Below, piece after piece: positions 1-7,427 of a stretch of 64,000 bases of DNA. Both the position numbers and the translations under genes were made by a program. Each line of letters opens with the position of its first letter. Within the stretch, counting starts at the first letter, position 1. The notes beneath the pieces are model-generated. The model was not told the origin of the DNA. It saw only the letters and a list, made by a program, of their open reading frames with translations, and did not search any database. This stretch comes from an uncultured Lachnospiraceae bacterium (GTDB lineage Bacteria; Bacillota; Clostridia; Lachnospirales; Lachnospiraceae): the NCBI GenBank assembly GCA_902778165.1, contig CACYWQ010000011.1:22670-86669 (forward strand), in the 5' to 3' direction.

Positions 1-426
1 TTCCCTTATAAGAATGAGCTCACATACAAGGATCCTACCGAATTCTATAACGAGCATATTCGCCCTAATCTTAAGAAATATACGGCTAAGTATTTCCCTG
101 CAATATGCAAGGAATATCTTGATACACAGAATTCATTTAACAATCTTCCCATTAAGTATGACAGAATGGGTTCATGGCTCGGTAAGGCTGGTACGATTGA
201 CTTCGTATGCAGAGATGCCGGCGAGCATACCCTCATAGCTCTGTGTAACTGGGAGAAGCCCATGATGAGATTTGATGATTACGAATGGCTTATGTATTGT
301 GCCAAGCAGGCCAAGATTAAGCCTGATTACGTATATCTGTTCTCGGCGGGCGGATTCGATGACGGTTTACATTTCGCCGTAAGCAGCAAGAAAAATATCA
401 AACTCATAACCTTGGACGAACTGTAA
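1..426 (+). CDS. C-terminal part of an AAA-type ATPase with DUF234-like domain (5' truncated by window edge)
   Basis: The reading frame is open from base 1 and ends at TAA 424-426, so only the last 141 residues are seen. The tail carries the pattern of the DUF234 nuclease-like domain found at the C-terminus of archaeal-type AAA ATPases: an aromatic segment around F-Y-N-E-H-I-R-P, then MGSWLGKAGTIDFVCRD, where a G-x-W-x-G stretch precedes an acidic E/D-I-D position and a basic or acidic strand, then a CNWEKP strand. The ATPase domain would lie left of the window. It abuts topB with no gap, so the two are probably co-transcribed. The family assignment rests on the tail only, and the substrate is unknown. 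Confidence 0.6.
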   Translation, partial: FPYKNELTYKDPTEFYNEHIRPNLKKYTAKYFPAICKEYLDTQNSFNNLPIKYDRMGSWLGKAGTIDFVCRDAGEHTLIALCNWEKPMMRFDDYEWLMYCAKQAKIKPDYVYLFSAGGFDDGLHFAVSSKKNIKLITLDEL

Positions 427-2472
427 GTGGGTAAGAAACTGATAATCACCGAGAAGCCGAGTGTCGCAAGACAATTCGCCGAAGCTCTCGGAGAGAGAAT
501 GACCAACAAAAACGGATATATGGAATCCGACGGTTATGTGATCACATGGTGTGTGGGCCATCTGGTGACTATGTGTTATCCGGATGCATACGACCCGGCT
601 CTTAAGAAATGGTCGCTTGATACCATACCTTTCGTTCCGACCGAATACAAGTATCAGATAATCGATAATGTCCGTAAACAATTTGATATAGTCAAATCAC
701 TTTTTCATAGAGATGACATTGATGTCATATATAATGCCGGAGACTCCGGACGCGAAGGTGAATATATACAGAGGCTCGTGCGCCAGGAAGCCGGATATAA
801 TCCACGAATTATATGGAAGAGAGTGTGGATAGATTCACAGACCGAGGATGAGATTAGGCGCGGAATCAATGAAGCCAAGGATATGTCGGAATATGACAAT
901 CTCTCGGATGCGGCGTATCTAAGAGCCAAAGAAGATTACTTGATGGGTATCAATTTCTCCCGTGTGTTAACACTTAAGTATTCTTATGCGGTTAAGAATT
1001 TCTTGGGAACCGACAAGTGTGTTATCTCTGTCGGAAGAGTCATGACCTGTGTGCAGGGAATGGTTGTTAAGAGAGAACGCGAGATAAGGGATTTTACCAA
1101 GACTCCCTTCTATAAGCTTATTGCAACCTTCATACATGACGGTGTCGAATACAGCGGTGAGTGGAGAATTAGTGAGACAAGCGCATTTGCCGCACATCCG
1201 GCTCTGTATAAGACGGTGGGATTTAACGATAAGGCAATTGCCGATGAATTATGCGGTAAGTTAAATGCATGCAATACGGCGCAGGTGATTGAAGTAGAGC
1301 GTAAGAAGAATGTTAAGAAACCTCCGCTTCTATATAACCTTGCAGAACTGCAGAATGACTGTTCCAAGCTATTTAAGATAAGTCCTGATGAGACCCTTAA
1401 GATAGCCCAGGAACTGTATGAGAAGAAACTGACAACTTATCCCAGAACCGATGCGCGAGTATTATCAAGTGCGGTCGCGGGTGAGATAATCAAGAACCTT
1501 AATGGTCTTAAGAATATTGGCTCGATGAAAGCATATGTGGAGCATATCATTGAGACCAAGGAATATGAGAAACTTAAGAAATCAAGGTTTGTAGATGATA
1601 AACAGATAACCGATCACTATGCGATTATACCGACAGGTGAAGGGCTTAATACATACGGAAGCTTATCGGAAGGTGCCAAGAAGGTATATGAGATCATAGT
1701 AAGAAGATTCTTAAGCATATTCTATCCCGGTGCCACATATCAGAAGGTTACACTTAAGACCAAGATTGATACGGAAGTCTTCGTATCGGGCTATAAGACC
1801 TTAATAGATGAAGGGTATCTTAAGGTGATGAAGTATTCATTTGCAGATGCCGCTAAGGGTAAAGCAGGGGCAACTGAGAATACTGCTAATCCCGAGGCTG
1901 AACAGGGCCCGTCCGATAAGGAAGATGTTGAGCAGGAAGCGGATGATACGCTTAAGGAACTGCTAAGCACAATTAAGAAGAACACTGAAGTTATACATAA
2001 GGGTACGGAGATCAAAGAGGGTGAGACCACTCCTCCCAAGAGATACAATTCCGGAAGCATAATTCTGGCGATGGAAAATGCCGGACAGCTTATTGAAGAT
2101 GAGGAATTAAGAGAGCAGATTAAGGGAAGCGGAATAGGCACATCGGCTACCCGAGCTGAGATTCTTAAGAAACTTGTCAATAATGGGTATCTTGCGCTTA
2201 ATAAGAAGACACAGATCATCACGCCTACATTGCTTGGTGAGATCATATACGAAGTTGTGGACGGTTCAATTAAGGCATTACTTGATCCCAAACTAACAGC
2301 AAGTTGGGAGAAGGGTCTTACAGGAGTAGCCGGCGGAACCGTAAGCCGTGATGAATATACGGTTAAACTTAATGACTTCGTTGTAAGAAGAACGGATTAT
2401 GTCAAGAAGCTTAATCCCGCAAGTGCCGCAATGAGGCAGTCATTTGACAAAGTAAGAGGATATTATAAATGA
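427..2472 (+). CDS. topB: DNA topoisomerase III (type IA topoisomerase)
   Basis: 681 residues; the GTG start lies directly after the upstream stop codon. Type IA enzymes pass single strands through a transient 5'-phosphotyrosine break. The N-terminus (KKLIITEKPSVARQFAEALG) is the usual Toprim start. The Toprim acidic motif is at about 105-112 and reads GDSGREGE, so the second Asp of the usual D-x-D is Gly, as in the D-A-G-REGE form I recall from element-encoded TopB proteins. The active-site Tyr is Y338 in TTYPRTDAR. An acidic, low-complexity insert falls at about 480-520. There is no C-terminal zinc finger. The 3' end overlaps the next gene by 4 bp (ATGA). Confidence 0.93.
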   Translation: MGKKLIITEKPSVARQFAEALGERMTNKNGYMESDGYVITWCVGHLVTMCYPDAYDPALKKWSLDTIPFVPTEYKYQIIDNVRKQFDIVKSLFHRDDIDVIYNAGDSGREGEYIQRLVRQEAGYNPRIIWKRVWIDSQTEDEIRRGINEAKDMSEYDNLSDAAYLRAKEDYLMGINFSRVLTLKYSYAVKNFLGTDKCVISVGRVMTCVQGMVVKREREIRDFTKTPFYKLIATFIHDGVEYSGEWRISETSAFAAHPALYKTVGFNDKAIADELCGKLNACNTAQVIEVERKKNVKKPPLLYNLAELQNDCSKLFKISPDETLKIAQELYEKKLTTYPRTDARVLSSAVAGEIIKNLNGLKNIGSMKAYVEHIIETKEYEKLKKSRFVDDKQITDHYAIIPTGEGLNTYGSLSEGAKKVYEIIVRRFLSIFYPGATYQKVTLKTKIDTEVFVSGYKTLIDEGYLKVMKYSFADAAKGKAGATENTANPEAEQGPSDKEDVEQEADDTLKELLSTIKKNTEVIHKGTEIKEGETTPPKRYNSGSIILAMENAGQLIEDEELREQIKGSGIGTSATRAEILKKLVNNGYLALNKKTQIITPTLLGEIIYEVVDGSIKALLDPKLTASWEKGLTGVAGGTVSRDEYTVKLNDFVVRRTDYVKKLNPASAAMRQSFDKVRGYYK

Positions 2473-3143
2473 GTGATATAAAGGTAAATGATCTCTATAA
2501 CTTGGATGAGACCATTGCAAGAGATATATTTGATGGTGTAACATACCCGTGGGAAGCACTTGCTCTTATCAAAGAATTCATTGTAAAATTGGGAAATACA
2601 CTCGATCCTGACGTTTATGAGAAGCGCGGTGATGACATATGGGTAGCTAAGAGTGCCAAAGTATTTGATAGTGCATATATAGGCGGCCCGTGTATAATAG
2701 ATGAAGAAGCCGAAGTCAGACATTGCGCCTTCATAAGGGGCTCGGCGATCGTGGGCAAGGGTGCCGTGGTCGGTAACTCTACGGAACTTAAGAACGTTAT
2801 TCTTTTTAATAAGGTTCAGGTGCCCCATTATAACTATGTCGGAGACAGTATATTAGGTTATAAGGCACATATGGGCGCAGGTTCGATTACATCCAATGTC
2901 AAGAGCGATAAGATGCTTGTAAATGTGCATACAACTGAGGGCGATATCAAGACCGGACTTAAGAAGTTCGGAGCGATGCTTGGAGATGAAGTTGAGGTAG
3001 GATGTAATTCGGTACTCAATCCCGGAACAGTGATCGGAAGAAACAGTAATGTATATCCGACAAGTTGCGTCAGGGGTGTTATTCCGGCCTTACATATTTG
3101 GAAAGATAACGGAAGCATCACGGCCAAGGTTAGTGAACGTTAG
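2469..3143 (+). CDS. Left-handed beta-helix (hexapeptide repeat) protein, nucleotidyl/acyltransferase-like
   Basis: 224 residues, overlapping topB by 4 bp. Hexapeptide-repeat strands run from about residue 65 to 205 (for example VFDSAYIGGPCIID, AEVRHCAFIRGSAIVGKGAVVG, NSVLNPGTVIGRNSNVYP), the signature of the left-handed parallel beta-helix in the acyltransferase domain of GlmU-type UDP-GlcNAc pyrophosphorylases and related gamma-class proteins. The pyrophosphorylase Rossmann domain is absent; instead about 60 residues of helical sequence precede the helix. It may be a sugar-nucleotide acyltransferase or a catalytically silent homologue. Position directly after topB gives no metabolic clue. 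Confidence 0.75.
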   Translation: MSDIKVNDLYNLDETIARDIFDGVTYPWEALALIKEFIVKLGNTLDPDVYEKRGDDIWVAKSAKVFDSAYIGGPCIIDEEAEVRHCAFIRGSAIVGKGAVVGNSTELKNVILFNKVQVPHYNYVGDSILGYKAHMGAGSITSNVKSDKMLVNVHTTEGDIKTGLKKFGAMLGDEVEVGCNSVLNPGTVIGRNSNVYPTSCVRGVIPALHIWKDNGSITAKVSER

Positions 3144-3155
3144 GTTATCGTACTG

Positions 3156-4640
3156 ATGGAGAACGTTATGGATTATTTGGAAGACGAATTATACAAAGAA
3201 GAAGAGCAGATCAAGACTGTCATTAACAGCGAGATTGATGATGTTATTCATGGAATTCTGGTAGTCAATCTGGATAATTATAATGCGATCAGAGAGCAGA
3301 TAGGACAGGAAAGGATCGATCGTGTTCTTGAGTTGATCGGTGATAAATTCCGTCAGATTTTCAGAGGAAGCGATATAGTTGTTAAGCTAAGATACGATGA
3401 GTATATCATTTTAACACGTAATGCCAAGGAGTTGGGTAATGTGGAATTCCTTGCCATGAAGGTGCTTGAGTCCGTGGGTAGCATGGAGCCTGTTGATGGA
3501 ATGAACATCAGCTGCGGTGTGGGAGTGTCGATTTATCCCCTTCACGGAATCAATTATGCGGAGCTTAAGAACAAGGCTTATCGCGCCTTATACAGGGCCA
3601 AGGCCAAGGGACCGGGTAATATGAGGCTTCATGATGCCGCCCTTACTAAGATACTGTATCATGACTATGTATTTGACAGAAAGTCATATGAGAAATGTAA
3701 GTCATTAAATCTGTATGATCTTACGGTTAATAAGACTTTGCTTCAGATATGTTCCAATCTTCTGATCGATGATAAGGATGCACTGGGCGCCATGAATTCA
3801 ATTCTTGAGATCGGATGTAAATATCTGGGATTTTCAAGAGTGTATTTCTATGCTCCCGGTAAGTTAGATCCTGTGACTCGCAAGAAATTAACCTATGCAA
3901 ATGCGGGATTTGAATATGCTGCCGAAAGCGAAGTAATGAAAGCGCTTCGCGAAGATATGCAGATAAGGATATCCGAAAGATACAGTTCGCTGACGCTTAT
4001 TGACTCAGATGATGAGAGGGTTGATGAAGAAGTCAGACTTACTCTTAAGGATAAGGATATCAATCAGCTCCTGTATTTCCCGCTTGCCGGCAAAGGAGAT
4101 ATATTCAGAGGCGCGTTCATATTTGAGAACATGTCGGTTGATAAGATTAAAATGACCGAAGAAGAGATAAGCAGCATCGATGAGCAGATGAACTCGATCA
4201 AGTCGTATTTCTTCAGTTCATTCTCGAAGAGATTTGCTAAGGAAAATATGGCAAAACTTGAGATGTTTGAGAATATTCCGGCCAAAATATATATAATCAA
4301 TTCAGAGACCAATGAGATTGAATTTGCCAATCAAAAGGCTAAAGAAGGCATAGAAGGCGGACATATCGGAGAACTGTGTTATTCCACCTTCTGCAGACAG
4401 TCATCGCCTTGCGCGAACTGTCCCTTAAAGACAATGGATCCTGATGATGAACATGCCAACGGATCATTGTCATATTATAATTTCGCCAACAGAGAATGGT
4501 GCTATAATCTGTATTCGTGGTTCGGTGTATATGAGAACAGAGGCAGGGCGGTAATGATATCCGTAGATGTGGACAGTTTCGTCAATGATCTTGATCAATT
4601 AGACAGACTGGCCGGCGGAACAAAGCTTGAGGATCTCTAA
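3156..4640 (+). CDS. Degenerate GGDEF-domain sensor protein with GAF-like and PAS-like regions
   Basis: 494 residues. Residues 30-165 have the GGDEF-domain layout (LVVNLDNYNAIREQ early, CGVGVSIYPLHG late, AYRALYRAKAKG at the end), but the GGDEF motif itself is replaced by RYDEY at 79-83, so diguanylate cyclase activity is unlikely. Residues about 190-350 resemble a GAF-type sensor. Residues about 370-485 look PAS-like and hold a cysteine cluster (CYSTFCRQSSPCANCPL, about 408-424) that could bind a metal or respond to redox. There is no membrane segment. The protein probably reads a signal or binds nucleotide rather than making c-di-GMP; the output partner is unknown. Confidence 0.7.
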   Translation: MENVMDYLEDELYKEEEQIKTVINSEIDDVIHGILVVNLDNYNAIREQIGQERIDRVLELIGDKFRQIFRGSDIVVKLRYDEYIILTRNAKELGNVEFLAMKVLESVGSMEPVDGMNISCGVGVSIYPLHGINYAELKNKAYRALYRAKAKGPGNMRLHDAALTKILYHDYVFDRKSYEKCKSLNLYDLTVNKTLLQICSNLLIDDKDALGAMNSILEIGCKYLGFSRVYFYAPGKLDPVTRKKLTYANAGFEYAAESEVMKALREDMQIRISERYSSLTLIDSDDERVDEEVRLTLKDKDINQLLYFPLAGKGDIFRGAFIFENMSVDKIKMTEEEISSIDEQMNSIKSYFFSSFSKRFAKENMAKLEMFENIPAKIYIINSETNEIEFANQKAKEGIEGGHIGELCYSTFCRQSSPCANCPLKTMDPDDEHANGSLSYYNFANREWCYNLYSWFGVYENRGRAVMISVDVDSFVNDLDQLDRLAGGTKLEDL

Positions 4641-4733
4641 GACGGTTAGTGCCTTAAGACATTTGTTCATTATAAAGTGACTGAGTGAGTAATTCACTGG
4701 TTATATATTATCTTTATTGAAAGGAGTTAACAC

Positions 4734-5426
4734 ATGATCTATTCAAAAGAAGTTGAAGAAATGTGTCCGGTTGCGCAGGGCGTCAACCACGGATGCGCTC
4801 CTATCCCCGAGGAAGCTAAGTGGGTAAAGGCTAAGGAGGTTAAGGATATCTCCGGATTTACACACGGTGTCGGCTGGTGCGCACCTCAGCAGGGAGCATG
4901 TAAATTGTCCCTCAACATTAAGGAAGGTATTATACAGGAGGCTTTGGTAGAGACTATCGGTTGCTCAGGAATGACTCATTCAGCAGCTATGGCAGCTGAG
5001 ATTCTTCCCGGCAGAACTGTTCTTGAGGCACTTAATACAGACCTTGTTTGTGATGCCATCAATACAGCTATGAGAGAGTTATTCTTACAGATCGTATACG
5101 GACGTTCACAGTCTGCATTCTCTGAGGATGGACTTCCTGTTGGTGCAGGTCTTGAGGACCTTGGTAAGGGACTTCGTTCACAGGTTGGTACAATGTACGG
5201 TACTCTTAAGAAGGGTCCCAGATACCTTGAGATGGCTGAGGGCTATGTAACAGGTATCGCACTTGACAAAGATGACCAGATAATCGGTTATCAGTTCGTA
5301 AGTCTCGGTAAGATGACTGACTTCATCAAGAAGGGCGATGATCCCAACACTGCATGGGAGAAGGCTAAGGGCCAGTATGGTCGCGTAGACGAAGCAGTTA
5401 AGATAATCGATCCGAGAAAGGAATAG
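4734..5426 (+). CDS. NifU/IscU-like iron-sulfur cluster assembly scaffold protein
   Basis: 230 residues with a strong AAAGGAG site (about 4720). The fold signature is IscU/NifU-like: conserved cysteines at GWCAPQQGAC and in IGCSGMTHSAAMAAE, which corresponds to the G-C-x-x-S segment of scaffold proteins that assemble Fe-S clusters in the cytoplasm. It starts 17 bp upstream of a GGGtGRT-family gene, a pairing I know from Lachnospiraceae and other Clostridia. Codon use shifts toward GCA, ACA, GTA and GGT compared with neighbours, as expected for a highly expressed gene rather than a foreign one. The exact client of this scaffold is not established. Confidence 0.8.
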   Translation: MIYSKEVEEMCPVAQGVNHGCAPIPEEAKWVKAKEVKDISGFTHGVGWCAPQQGACKLSLNIKEGIIQEALVETIGCSGMTHSAAMAAEILPGRTVLEALNTDLVCDAINTAMRELFLQIVYGRSQSAFSEDGLPVGAGLEDLGKGLRSQVGTMYGTLKKGPRYLEMAEGYVTGIALDKDDQIIGYQFVSLGKMTDFIKKGDDPNTAWEKAKGQYGRVDEAVKIIDPRKE

Positions 5427-5443
5427 GATAGGAGGATAATACA

Positions 5444-6335
5444 ATGGCATTATTTGAATCATATGAAAGACGTATTGATAAGATCAATTCGGTATTAAAC
5501 AGCTATGGTATCTCCTCTATCGAAGAAGCAGAGAAGATAACCAAGGACGCAGGCCTTAACGTATATGACATGATCAAGGGAATCCAGCCTATATGCTTCG
5601 AGAATGCATGCTGGGCATATACAGTAGGTGCTGCTATTGCAATCAAGAAGAATTGCCGTAAGGCTTCAGAGGCAGCTGCAGCTATAGGTGAGGGACTTCA
5701 GGCTTTCTGTATCCCCGGATCTGTTGCAGATACACGTAAGGTTGGTCTTGGCCACGGTAACTTAGGTAAGATGCTTCTTGAGGAAGAGACAGAGTGTTTC
5801 GCATTCCTTGCAGGTCACGAGTCATTCGCGGCTGCAGAGGGCGCTATAGGTATCGCAGAGAAGGCTAATAAGGTTCGTCAGAAGCCTCTTAGAGTTATTC
5901 TTAACGGTCTTGGTAAGGACGCTGCACAGATCATCTCTCGTATCAACGGATTCACATTCGTAGAGACAGAGTACGATCCTTACACAAACACAGTTAAGGA
6001 AGTTAACAGAATCGCTTATTCTGAGGGCTTAAGAGCTAAGGTTAACTGCTACGGTGCAAACGATGTTTGCGAAGGTGTTGCAATCATGCATAAGGAAGGC
6101 GTAGACGTATCTATCACAGGTAACTCTACTAACCCTACAAGATTCCAGCATCCTGTTGCAGGTACATACAAGAAAGAATGTATCGAGCAGGGTAAGAAGT
6201 ACTTCTCAGTAGCATCCAGTTCCCGCTCACGTTGAGATGATGGGACTTATCGGCGCAGGTAACAACCCTATGGTTGGTATGACAGTTTCTGTTGCCGTAT
6301 CAGTAGAAGAGGCTGCTACAGCAGGCAAGTTCTAA
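5444..6335 (+). pseudogene. GGGtGRT family protein gene, disrupted by an internal deletion and frameshift
   Basis: The intact 5' frame (5444-6232, stop TGA 6233-6235) gives 263 residues matching the GGGtGRT family up to YFSVAS. It then reads SSRSR and stops. From 6222 another frame reads PAHVEMMGLIGAGNNPM and on to VEEAATAGKF with TAA at 6333-6335, which is the expected family C-terminus. The segment that should lie between, holding the name-giving GGGTGRT motif, is absent. The junction falls in TCCAGTTCCC, compatible with a deletion plus frameshift. The remainder looks under selection and highly expressed by codon use, so this is either a very recent lesion or an assembly collapse. The family has no firmly known function; it travels with the NifU-like gene. 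Confidence 0.8.
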
Positions 6336-6371
6336 GATATAAATATCTTACGGGTATGTATTAAGGGTTAT

Positions 6372-6402
6372 AAAGGACCGGGATTTAATCTCGGTCCTTT
6401 TT
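6372..6402 (+). terminator. Intrinsic terminator after the NifU/GGGtGRT operon
   Basis: AAAGGACCGGGA and TCTCGGTCCTTT form a 12-bp stem with one G-T pair around a short TTTAA loop, ending in a T-run. It follows the disrupted GGGtGRT gene. Confidence 0.85.
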
Positions 6403-6414
6403 GTATGTATGATG

Positions 6415-6443
6415 TTGAGAAAAGTGCCGAAATGTGTTAGATT
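6415..6443 (+). promoter_or_regulatory. Sigma-A type promoter for the lipoprotein gene
   Basis: TTGAGA at 6415-6420, a 17-bp spacer, then TAGATT at 6438-6443. It lies between the upstream terminator and the gene at 6474, whose site AAAGGAGAG begins about 6458. Confidence 0.6.
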
Positions 6444-6473
6444 TAAGGTTGATTGTAAAAGGAGAGTAAGTAT

Positions 6474-7055
6474 ATGAACAACAATGATTCTAAGCATAAT
6501 ATTAATTCTGACATTCGTAAGAATCATGGCCTTAGATCGGCCGTTTTATCAGTCGCAATTGTAGTCGCATCCTGTGTTATGATGGCCGGCTGCGGTAAGG
6601 GGACCAAGGAACTCGATAAGTATTATGAGAACATGAATAATTTCACGAACAACATCGGCATAATCAAGGAGCGTATGGAATCCATCGATACCGCTTCTGA
6701 GAATGCATCAAGCGATGTACTGGCATGTCTTGATCAACTGGAGGAACAGTTTAAATTATTATCAGAGATAGAAGTTCCCAAACAATTCTCAAGTAATGAG
6801 CAGTTGGCTGATGATGCATATTCTTATATGCAACAGGCAGTGTCAATGTATCATGAATTCTATGATGATCCCGAGAGTGATTACTCGGTATTTGAAGCTG
6901 CAAGTGAGAATTATTCAAGGGCAATGAAAAGAGTCGGATATATTTCGTCAATACTTAAGGGCGAAGTACCCGAAGGTGATGGCGTTGACGTAACGGAAGA
7001 AGAGGCTACGGATTTTGATCCGGTTACGGATGATTCTGTGGATGAGGAACAATAG
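6474..7055 (+). CDS. Small lipoprotein of unknown function
   Basis: 193 residues. A basic N-terminus is followed by a hydrophobic stretch (AVLSVAIVVASCVMM) and a lipobox-like MAGC at about 37-40, so it is probably a lipid-anchored surface protein. The mature part is helical and coiled-coil-like (DKYYENMNNFTNNIGIIKERME) and ends in a very acidic tail (TEEEATDFDPVTDDSVDEEQ region). No family was recognised. It has its own promoter and is followed after 26 bp by the FlhB-tail gene. Confidence 0.7.
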   Translation: MNNNDSKHNINSDIRKNHGLRSAVLSVAIVVASCVMMAGCGKGTKELDKYYENMNNFTNNIGIIKERMESIDTASENASSDVLACLDQLEEQFKLLSEIEVPKQFSSNEQLADDAYSYMQQAVSMYHEFYDDPESDYSVFEAASENYSRAMKRVGYISSILKGEVPEGDGVDVTEEEATDFDPVTDDSVDEEQ

Positions 7056-7081
7056 TTAATCACTCCAATAAGGACAAATAT

Positions 7082-7396
7082 ATGGCCGGATATTATAACG
7101 GGCAGAACAAGAAGAAAGAAATAGATAAAGACAAGACAGCCATAGCGCTTGAGTATAATCCCAATGAATCGGAAGCACCCAAGGTCATTGCTACGGGTAA
7201 GGGACTTCTTGCTGAGAAGATCATCGCTGAGGCTAAGAATGCGGATGTTCCCGTGCATAAGGACAGTAAGCTTGCGGGTACGTTGTCTAAATTAGAGATC
7301 GGAGAGATGATTCCTCCGGAACTCTACGAAGCGGTAGCTGAGATACTTGTATTCGTGGATGCGATGGAGAAGATCCAAGCCAAGGGAGGTTTGTAA
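7082..7396 (+). CDS. FlhB-like C-terminal domain protein (EscU/YscU/HrcU family)
   Basis: 104 residues. It matches the cytoplasmic domain of FlhB-type export switch proteins from just after the NPTH autocleavage site: IALEYNPNESEAPKVIATGKG, LLAEKIIAEAKNADVPVHKD, LAGTLSKLEIGEMIPPELYEAVAEILVFV. The membrane part and the NPTH motif are absent, and no flagellar or type III secretion gene is nearby. Stand-alone FlhB-tail proteins are known in Firmicutes, such as YlqH of Bacillus subtilis; their role is unclear. The N-terminus is short and lysine-rich. The stop codon sits in a 22-bp inverted repeat that also precedes metH. Confidence 0.85.
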   Translation: MAGYYNGQNKKKEIDKDKTAIALEYNPNESEAPKVIATGKGLLAEKIIAEAKNADVPVHKDSKLAGTLSKLEIGEMIPPELYEAVAEILVFVDAMEKIQAKGGL

Positions 7397-7414
7397 GAAC
7401 GCAAGCGTTCTTAC
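7393..7414 (+). other. Perfect inverted repeat between the FlhB-tail gene and metH
   Basis: GTAAGAACGC and GCGTTCTTAC are exact reverse complements separated by AA. The repeat overlaps the FlhB-tail stop codon and ends 13 bp before the metH start at 7428. No T-run follows, so it is not a normal intrinsic terminator. Confidence 0.6.
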
Positions 7415-7427
7415 CGGGAATTGGAAT

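Noticed and set aside
2463-2828. 121-residue minus-strand open frame at the start of the beta-helix gene
   Set aside because: It is antisense to a conserved hexapeptide-repeat gene, with no supporting signals.
4734-6335. Foreign origin of the NifU/GGGtGRT pair from its different codon use
   Set aside because: The same shift appears in ilvC and the amino-acid binding protein, so high expression explains it better.
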